Assembly: GCF_026230105.1 (NCBI RefSeq)
Contig: NC_079482.1
Span: forward strand, 17,608,001-17,672,000
Length of the DNA: 64,000 bases
Source of the DNA: Diorhabda sublineata
Taxonomy: Eukaryota > Arthropoda > Insecta > Coleoptera > Chrysomelidae
Direction of reading: 5' to 3'
This document shows positions 23,830 to 36,527 of this stretch, piece after piece (the stretch's first letter is position 1; every line of letters starts with the position of its first letter). The notes under the pieces are model-generated. The model ran no database searches, had not been told where the DNA came from, and was given only the letters and a program-made list of their open reading frames with translations. Both the position numbers and the translations under genes were made by a program.

Positions 23830-24660
23830 GAATGAGAACCTATCAACACACAAAGAACAACAACAAAGGCAAAACTACACAGGAATTATTTTTCTAAATG
23901 TAGTTATAAAATAATATCGACACACCCACACATGTTTAGTGAAACAAAAATCATATAGCAAGAGAATACCAGTGTAGCTTTATGCAAGGTAAATCCATAA
24001 TAGATTAGACAGGAGAAAGATGATGAAAACTCTGAAAGGCCAAAAGTATGGAAGTGAAGTCGAAGGAAAAAAGAGAAACTGATGAATTCAAGGAGTGAAA
24101 AAATGAGGCTCACTATCTGCAACATTATTTGATCTATCGTGTGATAAAAAAATGGGAATAAATGAGAATTGACGAATAACTGCATATGCAGATAACATAG
24201 CTACAATAACAAAAAAAGGAAAATATGTCAAAGGAACTGACAACAAAGAGAAACGGGAATGAGAAGAAATTGCATTGGGTAATTGATAGAGAAATCAAAG
24301 AAATATAAGATATGAATTATACAAAGCTTTAAATATCTATGAATCATATTTATAAGTAATAGGGAAAAAATATTGCGAATAGAAGAAAGAAATTTTAGTA
24401 TAACACGCAAAAAGAAGTTGAAATGTTTAAAAATGAAATAGTGACTAAGAATATTTCCAAAACAGAAAGTTGATACTAAATGAATGTCGCAGAAGCAATG
24501 ACAATGATGCAAAAAAAATAAGAGTTTTTGTACAGTGGAATCTAGATTAAACTGGTTGAAAAACCTAGAAGACCTCAGTAGAATTGGAGTTAAATGATTG
24601 AAAGAAGTAACCATCAACAGGATCATATGGACAATAATTAGCGATAGCTTAGAATTAAAA
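23830..24660 (+). mobile_element. LINE reverse-transcriptase relic, heavily degraded
   Basis: Fragments in plus-strand frames include EYQCSFMQGKSIID, SLSATLFDLS and TAYADNIATITKKGKYV. This last is the catalytic YADD box with the second Asp changed to Asn (about 24182). The order matches a RTE-type reverse transcriptase, but stops occur every few tens of codons. Ends are approximate. Confidence 0.6.
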
Positions 24661-26714
24661 GAAAATGAGGATTAACCGAGGGAGGAACTTTATTATTGCA
24701 ATATCTATAATATTTCAGGCGTTCCTTATTCTTCATATTATGTTTGTGCTCATTCTGCGTTTTCCAGTTCTATATAAATTCGCAATATACGATGAAAAAA
24801 CGACATAATAGTCTTTTAAAGGACCCCTCTATCCATTGCAATTGTACCCACTTACAAAATTGCAAGTATGTAGGAGGAATAACATCAAGAAATATCAGTA
24901 GCAATAAAATCCTGTTTCATTCGTCGGCAAGTTACATTGTAATGATGGAATGGTGTAAAAAAAGATACATTGTAACGATAGCCGGGAAATCGTTCTAAAA
25001 AGTTGCTGATAGTGCAGAATTTGCAATTTTGAAATAAACTATCAAAAATCCTCGGGAATCAGACGATAAGAGGAATGTGACATGATTTTTCATTTATTTT
25101 GTCTATGAATCACTCTTATTTTATTAGTAAGTACACATACGGGGTTTTTGGACGCCATGTTGTCATATATAATAAACTTGTTTGTTAATTAAATGCTATT
25201 AACTGCTAACTATAACATAAATGAATTGAGGTGTTTGAACACAGTAAAACTAAAAAGCTATAAGCTAACGCACAAATTTAACATTTGCAGAATAAACATA
25301 ACGCACTTTTCAAAAAGTCCTGTAGTAGATAAAATTCACATCACAGCATTCAAATCCAAGTATAGCGATGGAGGGATCGGCATTTATAGAATTGTACCTT
25401 AAAGACACTGGCAATTTCAAATTAACAAAGATGAACACCTATCAAATTTCATAAGATCCATAAAAGGACTATGAGATCACATATTTTTTATGTTTATAAA
25501 GAAATTCTAACTGACAACAAGATGATTTTACGATGAAAGATGCAATTTTCAAAATAAACAACAAATAAACATTTCCTAACTATAAGAAGATATGAGTACT
25601 AATAGAAATGCAATAAACATATGACATCAAATTGTCGATTTTTCCGATGTCTTGTGGACCACCTTGAAAATGTTCAAACTATCAAAATAATACGAATTAA
25701 GATATCTGTTTACAGTAGCGAGAGACACTGCATTCAACTGCTGTCAGTTTCGCTTAACTCATATTTGCTTCTTTTGTAGCGCCGTCTCTCTCGTCATCTA
25801 ATAGTCACAAAGCTTCGAAGATATATATGTTATTCATAATCCCGTTATGGATTATTATAATAATTATACATTTGGTTTGGATTGGTATTTATTGAGCTTA
25901 CCACGAATTTAATAATTACAATATATACCATAAGAACAGCTTATCTCTTTGTATCACTAACAACCAATGTGATTAGAGCAATGCCACAAAGAACGGAAAT
26001 TTCGTGACGATAAATTGCTTGATATAGCGTGATTCAAATTATCACGAAAGAACCATTATAATTTCATACGACAATATACCTTACATAGTAAAATATAATT
26101 CGAAAATGCAATATTAAGAATTGAAAAGTGATTAAATATATTGAGACTTTGTTGAGAAAGACACATTAATATTCCGTTTCCCTAAATAGTACAAATTATT
26201 CACTCAATACCTTCAATACATTATCATCAGCTGCGAACAATTTATTTTGATTCTCTCCTATCCACTACGATGCATCCTTATTCGTATTCTCTCCTAGTCT
26301 TACCTCCGCATTGTCTGAAATTACTAAGAAAGATTAGCAAAGTGTTGGGATGAAATCAAGATCTAGTTAAATCCTTATAAATAGCGTAATAATTCATTCC
26401 TCATAACGAGGAGATTTGAAGGATTATAAACTTGATTCGAATAATGATACTAAAATATTTCATATTGAATGTTACGTTAGAATTCTGAAATTGAAAAGCA
26501 GAATAATTTATATTTCATTCATTCAGCAAGTTAGTGAAAACAATATAAATAATCTGAGTTTTCGTAATAGTCTAGGAGCCAGTTACATTCACGATAACTC
26601 ATCCTGAATCGAATCATTTTTACATATATAATATCGCTAATATAATATAATAATATAATATCGTTAATATAACGCTAAAATAGTGATGAGTGTGCATACC
26701 ACCTACCACCAACT
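24661..26714. other. 2 kb without recognised gene
   Basis: Short open frames at 24744-24998, 25193-25402 and 26416-26607 carry no recognisable motifs. An AT-repeat tract (AATATAATATAATAAT type) is at about 26620-26680. Confidence 0.45.
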
Positions 26715-27195
26715 TATTCTTCTTTTAATAGGATCTCGCCCTGTTTAATTCCGAATATTTAGCCTCCTCCTGAGCTCTTCTTGAGCTCTAACCTTTCTAC
26801 TACCTTTTTAGTTATATCTCTCGTGACCTCTGTGTCTTTGGTTTCTTCCACTTTTCTCGTCTGTTTTCTGGCATTGCTTCAACATGATCTCTTAAACTTC
26901 GTTCACGTTTTCTGAACCATATCACCATATAGTTAAATCATCTCTATTATCTTGACTTATCAATCTATCTTTGAAATTTGTTCTTATATGTGTTCTTACC
27001 GGTTTCTCTTCAGTCGTCCTCATTTTCTTCGTTATTGTTTCGGTTCGTATTACGTTGTATAGCTGAAAATAAATCTCTCAATAAATGTTTTGTAGATTCT
27101 CATCTTGCTTTATGTACTTATAATATTATTTTTTCATACTATTGGTCTCCAACATCTGCTGACCCTCAATGCTTTTATCGCTTCAATTCGTGTTC
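26715..27195 (-). mobile_element. diverged RTE-like LINE C-terminal relic
   Basis: Minus-strand frames carry TRIEAIKALRVSRCW-like and VIRTETITKKMRTTE-like pieces, then a basic tail (KVEETKDTEVTRDITKKVVE). These resemble the post-RT 'recombination-scar' region also seen in the LINE at 27848-28960. Identification is by pattern only. Confidence 0.4.
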
Positions 27196-27847
27196 CATCT
27201 ATTAAATCTCTCACACTTGATATAGCTACTCTAAGGTTATTGGATTATTGTTGTTGTTGACAGTATTTAGTGACTCAAAAAACTAATCTGATGAGTAATA
27301 GGTCTATAAGCTAGTGAACCCGGAGATTGCGGAGATCCAGCCCCGTCCTTTCCACCTATAATTTGCTAGAATTTTTTTAAATTGTACTTTAAACTGTTCA
27401 TTAATTCAAAAAATATATTCCACCGTTGGAATAAAGCAGAATAATTATGTATATATCTTGATGGACGAGATGCGGGACTTTCCACTCCTAATTATTTGAT
27501 CGATCTAGTTTTTGGTTTTCTAATGTTTACAAATTATAGTATAGATTGAACTCGAAACAAATTATGCTTGCGTGGCAAAAAAGTATTGCATTTGTTCAAT
27601 CAACTAAAAAATTTATTACTTATAATTTAACAAATCTTTCTAATTCGTAAACGTATTTAGCAGTGCTACTGGTAGTCTCAACTTTCCTAAATATGATCTA
27701 ATATTTACACGAGTGTTAACATTTACATAATATCGGGTGATGTTTTTCTCATTTATCGCGAAAAAGTATGTACGTTGTAAATTTGTGAGTGTGAATGCCT
27801 CAAAAAGAAGAATATCCACACTCACCAGTGAATGTCAACATTCACCA
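27196..27847. other. 650 bp without recognised gene
   Basis: Nothing supported; it ends at the (GAA)n-type tail of the adjacent LINE. Confidence 0.45.
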
Positions 27848-28960
27848 AATTCTTCTTCTTCTTACGTTAGGACTAGGTCCTGTATTTTCATCAAGGGTTT
27901 GCCAGGAGTAGTTGGGATGCTGAGGACCAGCTTTCATACCACCTTATAGGTGGTCGTCCAGGAGGTCGCGTTGTGTCTGGTTTCTTTTCCTTTGCAATTT
28001 CTGCTAACCGTTCATTTGGCATTCTGTCAACATGGTCTCTCCATTCTCTTCTGCGGCTCCTTGACAATCTTACTACATCCTGAATATCGCACATGTCCCT
28101 TATTTCTTCATTTTTCTTCCGATCGAGTAACGTATGTCCTGTTATTGATCTCAGAGTTCGCATTTCTGTTGTTCTTAGGAGCCGTTTAGTGGTTGTGTTC
28201 TCCGCTCTAGTTTCTATTGCATATGTCATGACCGGCCTTACGCAAGTTTTATATATTCTAATTTTACATTTTGTGCTCATGTATTTATTTCGCCAAATTA
28301 AATCTCTAGGGTATCCTGATATTAATGCTGCCTTCGTTGTTTGTGCTTTTACTTCTTTCTTTAGATTTCTATCGCTTGTTATGTTTGTCCCTAGATATTT
28401 GAAGGACATCACTTGTTATACACTCTGATCGTAGATCGCTAGTTTACATCTTCTCGGTTCTTTAGATATTGTCAGAGATTTTGTTTTTTTTTGTGGATAT
28501 TTGCATGTTGTACGTATTCACTATTTGTTGGAATTTATATAGGAGCTTCTGTAGGTTATCTTCGTCTTCCGAGATGATTACTGCGTTGTCATTAGCATAG
28601 CATATTATTTTTATCTCTTTGTCTCCCATTCGGTATCCTCTCCCGGCTTGCTCTACTTCGTTGATGATTTCGTCCATTATAATATTGAACAGAATTGTGC
28701 TTAGGCTATCCCCTTGTCTGATACCAGTTGCCACAGGTATTTTATTGCCTAATTTGTTTGCCGTTCTCACAAAGGTATAATTATCGGTGTTAAGTTTTTC
28801 AATAACTCTTATTATATTGGGGTGAACGTTCCTTTTTTTTAGTAGAGTTATAACATCAGTTAAGCGTATCCTATCAAACGCTTGGGTGAGATCAATGAAG
28901 CACATAAAGGCTGCCTTATTAAACTCTATGGCTTTTTCAGTTATTTGGCGCATTATAAAT
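27848..28960 (-). mobile_element. RTE-like non-LTR retrotransposon, 5' truncated
   Basis: From 28953 the minus strand encodes a reverse-transcriptase core: AAFMCFIDLTQAFDRI (motif A), VATGIRQGDSLSTILFNIIM (motif B), and CYANDNAVIIS in place of the usual YADD box. After a frameshift at about 28440, FKYLGTNITSDRNLKKEV, LRIYKTCVRPVMTYAIE-like sequence and RREWRDHVDRMPNERLAE lead to the C-terminus (RPPGRPPIRWYESW). The stop is near 27891. The 3' tail at 27848-27862 is an AAG-type microsatellite, as RTE-class elements often carry. The Asp to Asn change in the catalytic box and the frameshift make it inactive. Confidence 0.9.
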
Positions 28961-29789
28961 ATAGCATTTATAGCACCAAATTCATCAGTGGAAGATAGAA
29001 TATTTTATTAAATTTTAATATATTCATACTATTACTGATATATATAAACAAACACATACATGGTCTGGTGAAGGTCGAAACACGATACAAATGTTCACGT
29101 AGAGTTTGCAATATTTTCTTCTGGCGCGAATAAGACCACTATTTGATATGAAATGCTACGTAGTTCAAACCATATTTCTATCCATTACCGTAATTCAAAT
29201 TATTACTACATTGAATCGTGAACTTTTCTATGAAAAGTTGAATTCATGGATAAATGAGACAACTGTTTATATTTTTCTCGAGAAACGTACGTTCTTAAAG
29301 GATTTCTGCTAAAGCAATGTGCAGCACTTGGATTACAGGAGATTATAACGTATTGATGTTTTAAAAATTAATAGTGAAAACAGATTACTTGTTTCCTTAA
29401 AACCAAGAGGAACGAGGACGCAATATCACGTTACTAATAATGAATTGCTCAGTTTACTATTTAAAATCACACTAAAACTAGCTACGGAGGAAGAGCATGA
29501 ATTCTGAAAGATTTGCAAGTAAAATATAAAAATATTACTTATGGAGTCGTATTGTTGTATTCAAATTTATGTGAACAATTTCAAATGAAGCATAGTGGAG
29601 CATTAAGGAGAGGTATTCTTATGAAACCAATGATCAGTTCTGACTTAAAATCGATATGACAAATATATCGGTCTATTAGTTCTTGGCCTCATATGGTAAA
29701 TAGAGTGCGTTCGCAAAAATCTTTGTGCGGCTTTACAAAAAATTTCAACTTGCTACTTCGATCCTTTTTAGTATAGTGGCCCACTTAAT
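28961..29789. other. 830 bp without recognised gene
   Basis: One 68-codon open frame (29106-29312) has no recognisable features. Confidence 0.45.
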
Positions 29790-30695
29790 CGTTTTGAAAA
29801 ATACCTCAAATTGAGCTTAGCACTGTTATAAAACGTTTGACTGAGGAAGAATTCACACTAACAGAAATCAAAAACAAAATGGAGGTGGTTTACGGTGACT
29901 TATGTCGATCATTTGCAACAATCAAAAGTTGTTTTGCTAGGGACGATAATCGTTAGAAGATGAGGTTATGTGATTGCGACTACTTCAGAAAACATTAGTA
30001 GGAGAAATTATTCTATGTGACGGGCGCATGAGTAAAGAAAGAAATTGCAACGCAAATCGGTATTTCCAAAAAAATTTATCTAAGGATTCTACATGAGCAT
30101 TTAAATGTGACAAAAATTAGTGCTTCGATTTCTCAAAACAGTGCAAAAGCACCGTCAATGCTGTAAGCGAACTCTAGAGCTTTGTCACGAGGACCAAGAG
30201 GATGTTATGTATGATCTGACATTCAAAAGATATTTCATCGAGTAGCATCGGAAAGAAGATCCCATGTTGAAAAAGTGAAGGTCACGAAAAGCACCAAAAA
30301 AGTGTTGACTAATAATAATATTTTTAGACTTTAGACTAAGGAATCAAATAAAACCGTGAACGTGACATATTACCCTGACTTACTAATGTAGTTGAGTCAA
30401 AAATGTGAGCTTGCTTCAAGATAATGCTTCTGTCCATGCTGCTTCGCTTTCCCAAGCTTCACAGGAATCAAATTTCCACCCTGATCTGGCTTCCTTTGAC
30501 TATTTTTTGTTGGCAAAGCTGGAGGCCGAGTTAAGAGATGAAATATTCAACAGCGACGACAAAATTGAACAGGTGGACGATCATTTCGATTCTAAAGATG
30601 CATCATATTTTTATAGAGCCATAGAAGCTTTAGTCAGACGTTCTGAGAAGTGTGAGGATATAAAAAGAGAGTATGTATATTGAAAACCAATCATA
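29790..30695 (+). mobile_element. mariner-like transposase relic, near full span but inactive
   Basis: Plus-strand blocks, in order: KEIATQIGISKKIYLRILHE (helix-turn-helix), a stop-rich middle, then LLQDNASVHAASLSQAS (second catalytic Asp). The third catalytic box reads FHPDLASFDYFLLAKLEAEL, followed by RDEIFNSDDKIEQVDDHFDS and the tail ALVRRSEKCEDIKREYV. The first catalytic block is lost. Ends were not resolved. Confidence 0.8.
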
Positions 30696-33156
30696 GCTGT
30701 TTATATATGACTTTCCTTTCTATGTTATGACTAACAACTCATGATGAACTACTGTATAAGTTCAAAACAGTGTATCAAGATCATTTCAACTGTGACCATT
30801 AAAAATCAAGACAGCTGATAATAATGCCACAAATGGTCAGATGGTTCGCCCTCTGTTTAATTTTCGAAAAACTGTACCTCAAGTCTATATAGTTTAGTTA
30901 TATTTGACATTAAGCCAAAAAGCGGCATAGCATCGTCTTTGTTTCTAGGCGAACAAACCGCAGATATAGATATAACAAAATAACCTGAACAATTGCTAAT
31001 ATTTTTGAAACCAATGAACAACTTGAAGATTCTGTGAAACCTTTAAAAAAAATGTCTAAACTGAAAACCATATTCCAGATTGAGCAAAATAAGTTTATTT
31101 ATTTAAAAAAATCGTCCGGTGAAGAGAATCTTCTACTCCAAGCGTAGAAAATGTTACGAATCTCAGAAAAAAATTTCTTCTATAGAAATAACGCTGAGTG
31201 AAGCAGCAGCAGCTAATTAAAAGTTCAGTACAAATGGAGTGTTTCACAACTAACTGGTGTTGTAAGACAAGGGATTCTGGTACAATTCAGAGTGCCATAA
31301 ATACCGTAATATATCGTTTAAGTTAAAAAGTTCACTTAGATGTCTTGCTGCTTTTTTGACATATATGGTTTACATTGAAAGTAAAAGAAAGTTTTCCTTG
31401 GGCTGAATTTAAAACTGAATGCCTAGAATGCAAATCTTCGACATATTAACTACAGTATATCTATTATTTTCAACATTCACCAGTAATAGTTCAGATATAT
31501 AAGAAAATAATCAGATATTCGGACTTCCACTGAAGCATTTGCTGACATTTACCGCTGAATGTCGATATTTTCCAATATTCGGATTTTCATGATGACATTA
31601 ACATTATACCGCAGTACAATTTGCGTGGTTTCAGCTCTATAAAATGTATTCGCCTACCTATATTTACATTTACTGTAACTTACGATTTTTATCAGCTTCT
31701 ATCAGTCACATCGCAACCTTCGCACTGTTGAGAGATCTCATCTTTCCAAAATGCCAGTGGTTAAGTCTGTATTGTGCCAGAATAGAAGTTGTTTATTTGA
31801 ACTATTTTCTCTTAAATAATTCAGAACAAATTCGTGTTTATTATGATTGTCCCAATGAAACATCTGTAAGAACTAAAAAGTTGATGAAAAAGGCCATTAG
31901 CAATTTAAATACTAAGAATGAATACGAATCAACAAATTTTGAAAATATTCAAATCAATTGAAAAAAATATACTTTGTGGTTGATAAAATATTTCATGGAA
32001 AACAGTTTTTATACGCTATATTGTAAACAATAAATTAGTTGATATAACCAATGCGAAAGTCGATGTACAAATTATTGGATGCGAAAATATGATTAGTCAG
32101 TTAATTATCGGTGAAAAATCTGGCAGCTAGATGAAGAGAAAACGATTTTTTTGTTGCACCAATTGTCTTTCATTCTAAAACGAATGAATATATCAGTTCA
32201 CATCGTGTAGAATGTTAAAGCAACATGATTTTGTAAAATGTATACTGTAAACTACGTACCCGATATTAAAGACTGATTAATTTTTTATTATATAAGCCAT
32301 TGACTGATGAATACCTCCATATTATCTGATTAGCAATAGTTAATTAATGTCTACGAGGGTGGTACTAACACTCACCACTATTTTAGCGTCATACCATCGA
32401 CTGAGCATCAGTTAAGACTGCACCACTAGAACTTAAAATACGGTATTATGCGTAGAGTCAAGTACTTAAATAAAGCAACGCCTCATACTGTCCGGCAATA
32501 TAAAAAGCTCTGCTTGCGGATGTTTTACATCCACCCCAGATATATACTCTCTCAAGATTCGTTGCCCAAATCTCCTGAATTAATTCTCGGATTAGTGCAT
32601 CCGTTCCATAATCGAATATAAAGCAAACGCATAATACACCTCACCTAACCATTTTCTCAAAAACCTCTTGTCTTGTGAACAGTTTATTTTCAGTTAATGC
32701 TAATACAAGTTCTGTCTCAGTCTCAAGATTATCGTTTATGGCGATATTGAGATAACACCCATTCTTAACCGTCTAACTGATCCCGCAAGCCCTATACGTG
32801 ATTAGGTAGATGATTACTTCGCGAAAATCACACTTGTCATCCCCTGAAACACTATTAGAGTGTCGCTTTCCTCGGAGCTCAAGGAGAAAATTTCCTATCC
32901 CCCTTCACCTCTTATAGACGACCTGCGAAGACTATTGCGAAGACTACATTGCATTCCTCGAAGATTCCCCCATCGCCATTAGATGAAACCCTCTAACAAA
33001 TTCTACTACTTGGTACAAACCGTGCAATTAGCGCTCTATATGATATTCAGATATGGAAACAAATTCGCGGAATGTATCAGCTTACAAAAAATATTCGTAT
33101 TAAATTTAATCACAACGTTGCCAGTAGTTTCGGCACAATCGTAGAAAATGTACGTA
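30696..33156. other. 2.5 kb without confident feature
   Basis: A 105-codon open frame (31644-31961 plus; its C-terminal half reads RVYYDCPNETSVRTKKLMKK) could be a fragment of an unknown transposase. Around 32700-33020, less AT-rich sequence reads RLTDPASPIRD and SYPPSPLIDDLRRLL in one frame. No family could be assigned to either. Confidence 0.4.
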
Positions 33157-34206
33157 CCAGGGTTTCTACTTAAATTTTTAGATGGCAATGTGAATATGTC
33201 ATACTCACATTGCCATCATAAAGTTCGACATTTTTAATGGTGAACGTGTTTTCATACGAGTGCTATTAAGTTGTTTACAGATATTTGAAACATTAATCTT
33301 GGTCATAAAATGGAATTTAATCACGATAATTTTCGTTTGATGATTTTCTATGCCTTTCGACATGAAGTAAACCAACAGCAGCCAATCAAGTCACTTCGAC
33401 TTTCAATAATTTTCCGAATTCAATCGTGGTCGCACTTCGCTACAGGGTGAATTTCGTGAGCCGGCTGTTGTGATAGAAAACTGATATTTCAAGTTACCTT
33501 CGCTTACATTTAAGATTACATGAACTTTTGGATGTTGATCAAAAATATTTGTTCGCGTTGGATACCGCATAATTTGACAAAAAATCTCGTATATATTCTT
33601 AAAATCTCAACAGGTGATAAATCATGGATCTATACGTATGAACCCGAGACTAGCCAAATCCAACAAAAGTTGTTCACACACGAAGCACAAATGAAATAGT
33701 CGCCTGATTTTTCGGAATAACTGGACGAGTCACCACAGTTCTATTAGAGCAACGAAGAACTGTCAATTCTGAATCGTCCACCAGAATTTGTTTACTAGAA
33801 ATGTTCAGAAAAATCAGCGAACTCAATCGCAGAAGACGAATCATTTTCCACTACAATGCGAGCTCTCACCCATTAGCCCACACAAAAACGTTTTTGAACA
33901 GTCAAAACATCGAATGAATGAGTGTACAGTCCTTTTTTGCACCCAATGATTTCTTCTTATTTGCGCAGATCAAAAAAAATGGCGACGTTAACGTTTTTCT
34001 ACGCCTGAAGAAACGGTTGATACCTTTAGATCGCCTGTTTTAGAGTTACCTCAATCTAAATGGACAAAACACTTCAATAATTGGTTCAAACTCATGCAAG
34101 AGTATATTGATCATATAGGAGAATATTTTGAAAAACAATGAAGTCATATCCAATCATAAATATTTGTTTTTGTTTGTATATCTCAAAACTTAAGTCATAG
34201 CCCTCG
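33157..34206 (+). mobile_element. mariner-like transposon, full length with both ends, inactive
   Basis: A 1050 bp element flanked by TA (33155-33156 and 34207-34208). The left end reads CCAGGGTTTCTACTTAAATT. The right end, read inward, gives CGAGGGCTATGACTTAAGTT. The transposase starts MEFNHDNFRLMIFYAFRHEV. The blocks are STGDKSWIYTYEPETSQ (first catalytic block, with Glu replaced by Lys after the Asp), then EFV..KCSEKSANSIAEDE. The second and third catalytic blocks occur in shifted frames. The C-terminus reads NNWFKLMQEYIDHIGEYFEK. Stops and frameshifts abolish function. A 13 bp hairpin lies at 33181-33217. Confidence 0.9.
33181..33217. repeat. 13 bp perfect inverted repeat inside the mariner 5' UTR
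   Basis: GATGGCAATGTGA (33181-33193) pairs exactly with 33205-33217 across an 11 bp loop. It lies just inside the left terminal repeat and was probably generated by local inverted duplication. Confidence 0.8.
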
Positions 34207-35731
34207 TACATTTTTTCTCTTTAACGTTCTTTATCTTAGATGCGGATGGTGTTAACTTTTTTCGAATAATAAGTATTAATCATAGAAATCCACTTATATA
34301 TTCCTCAAAGTTGACAACAATATAATTAAATACAATTAAAGACAAAACTAACAAAATTTCCAACAATCAAGTGTCGCGTATGTTTTTTTTTTCTCAATAG
34401 CCATCAAGATGTTTCGTCTTGGTAATTAATTTCGGGAAAATTGCATACACCGTTTTGGTTCCACGAAAGTGATTGTAAGAATTGATATCGTCAATTTTTT
34501 AGTTATTAAAGTTATAGAATTAAGAAAAAAAAGTCTAACAAGACTGACTGGAAAGCTAGTGATTGTGCAGTTTTGTATCAATTCGTGTGGTCGTGATGGT
34601 CCGTAAGGATAATATATTATGCCCTTACGTCCACTGTTTTGTAGCAATAGAATCTCTTAAGTAAATACTAATTTTCCTCAATACTATTTTCAACCAAAAC
34701 AAAAAAAAACTAGTAGATGCTAAGTCCTCGCTGTATTTTATAATAGCGCGATAACGTACGAATATAGAGCTTCGTAGTGGATGAACCACTGAAATTAGTC
34801 CAATAATCAGTATGAATGCTAAATTACATAGAATAATAAGCCATATTGGAACAAGGGAAAATTCCTTTTGAGCTCATATATGAATTCCATACGTGTATAG
34901 CCGGGGAGCGAGTGTTGGTAGCGGTACGAAGTAGACCTACCACACCAAAAAAAAATATGAAATTTAATTTATAGGAGCTCATATATGTCAGAAATTAATT
35001 GAACATTATAAGTATACGCTCATAAACAGCAAAAAGTAAGAAGTTCTCTAGCTGTAAACTTCCATTCATTACTAGTGCAAACATTTTATATCAGGAGGTC
35101 ATAAAAGGCACAGTTTGCTGAGACGGATTATATTTACAACCATAGTCCGTTAGTTTAGCGTGCGAAGCAATTTTACCTGAGTGAAAGCTATAAAAATAAT
35201 GTTAATCTTCATAAACCAAAGCCATCGTATTTAATAACATATAAAAATTTATTTCAGTGTAATATTAAGTGAAGTTATAACCTATAATTCTCATATATTG
35301 GAAAATAGAATGATTAATTTCGAATGGTCTTGGGGGTTGAGGACTAAAATAAAACTGTCCAAGAGTTTTTTAAAATGCTAACGTTTCGATCTTTTATTTG
35401 ATGTTTTTAAGGCTAAAAATATATGGTACATAATAACTCAAACGTTAACGGAGATAAACAAATACATTTGCTGGTGTGAAAATTTTGGATAAAGAACACA
35501 ACACAATGGTAATAATTAGAATAAGTATATGTATATATGTATTTTATCTTTTGACTAAAGGCTAATAATTTAAAAAGGTATTTTTTCTTTTTTTACCAGT
35601 GTAGATTGATAGATTTATTCTCTTTGGAATTGATGAATTTTCGTCATAGTTTAGTGTGTGTATAGAATCTTGTCGGATGTTGGTATTTAATTATCAAGGT
35701 AAAAAAAACTTCTTCTTATATTGTGTATTAT
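34207..35731. other. 1.5 kb without recognised gene
   Basis: A less AT-rich patch at 34900-34950 (GCCGGGGAGCGAGTGTTGG) lies between two copies of GAGCTCATATATG (about 34869 and 34975). Nothing further is recognised. Confidence 0.45.
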
Positions 35732-36527
35732 ACAGAATGTTCCGGAACTTGATGCAAAAAATTCGTGAGTGGGAAAAAGTTATTCGATAAAATTTATGGT
35801 TTAGAAGATATATATATTTTTAGATCGTTGTACATGTCAAAAAAACCGTTCGCCATAAATACACATTCTGAAGAAAATTAACATAAATTGTAATTATACA
35901 TTGAAAATACTCACAGATAGTATTAAACACAATCAAACATTTTCCAAAGAGCTAATAAATATATGAATAAACAATTGTACTATCGAACATCATATTACTA
36001 GTGATCCATAGAATAAACTTTCATTGTGACGCTATAAGGCAGAATCTTGAAGATTCCGTAAGTGTATAGAAGTCCAAGGTGCCCACTTTGAATATTCATC
36101 ATATTTTTCTACATTTCAGTTTTTTCCTTATATAAGTAACACCATGTTCGGCAGTATACAGTCCAATTAGAAATGTTTGATTGAGTTTCAATACCTTCTG
36201 TAAGTATTTTCAGTAATTAATTACAATTTATGATCACTTTGTTCAGAATATCTCTTTATGGCGAACAGTTTCCTTGGCATGTACAATGATCTAATAATCG
36301 ACATATCTCCTAAACCATAAATTTTATCGCGTTAAACAACGAGTACTTTTTTGTTGAAAAATCGATTGAAAGATTCATTTCTGCTATGTTTAGATTGCTC
36401 ACGTTTTCCATGTAAAAGTTATGGATTGTTAACCAGATATTAGACTTATTTATTCCGTCAAACACTCTAAATGGACATACGTAATCATTTATGAGAAAGT
36501 TTTTGCATCAAGTCCCGGAACACCATG
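35732..36527. mobile_element. non-autonomous element with very long terminal inverted repeats (MITE)
   Basis: TA flanks both ends (35730-35731 and 36528-36529). The left end contains TGTTCCGGAACTTGATGCAA; the right end, read inward, gives TGTTCCGGGACTTGATGCAA. Homology between the two arms continues through blocks such as CGATAAAATTTATGGTTTAG and CTGTTCGCCATAAA-type sequence. The right arm carries an extra stretch of about 130 bp. No protein is encoded. TA target duplication suggests mobilisation by a Tc1/mariner-type transposase. Confidence 0.8.

Noticed and set aside
27950..28428. Two plus-strand open frames over the LINE
   Set aside because: They are antisense shadows of the minus-strand LINE C-terminal coding sequence.
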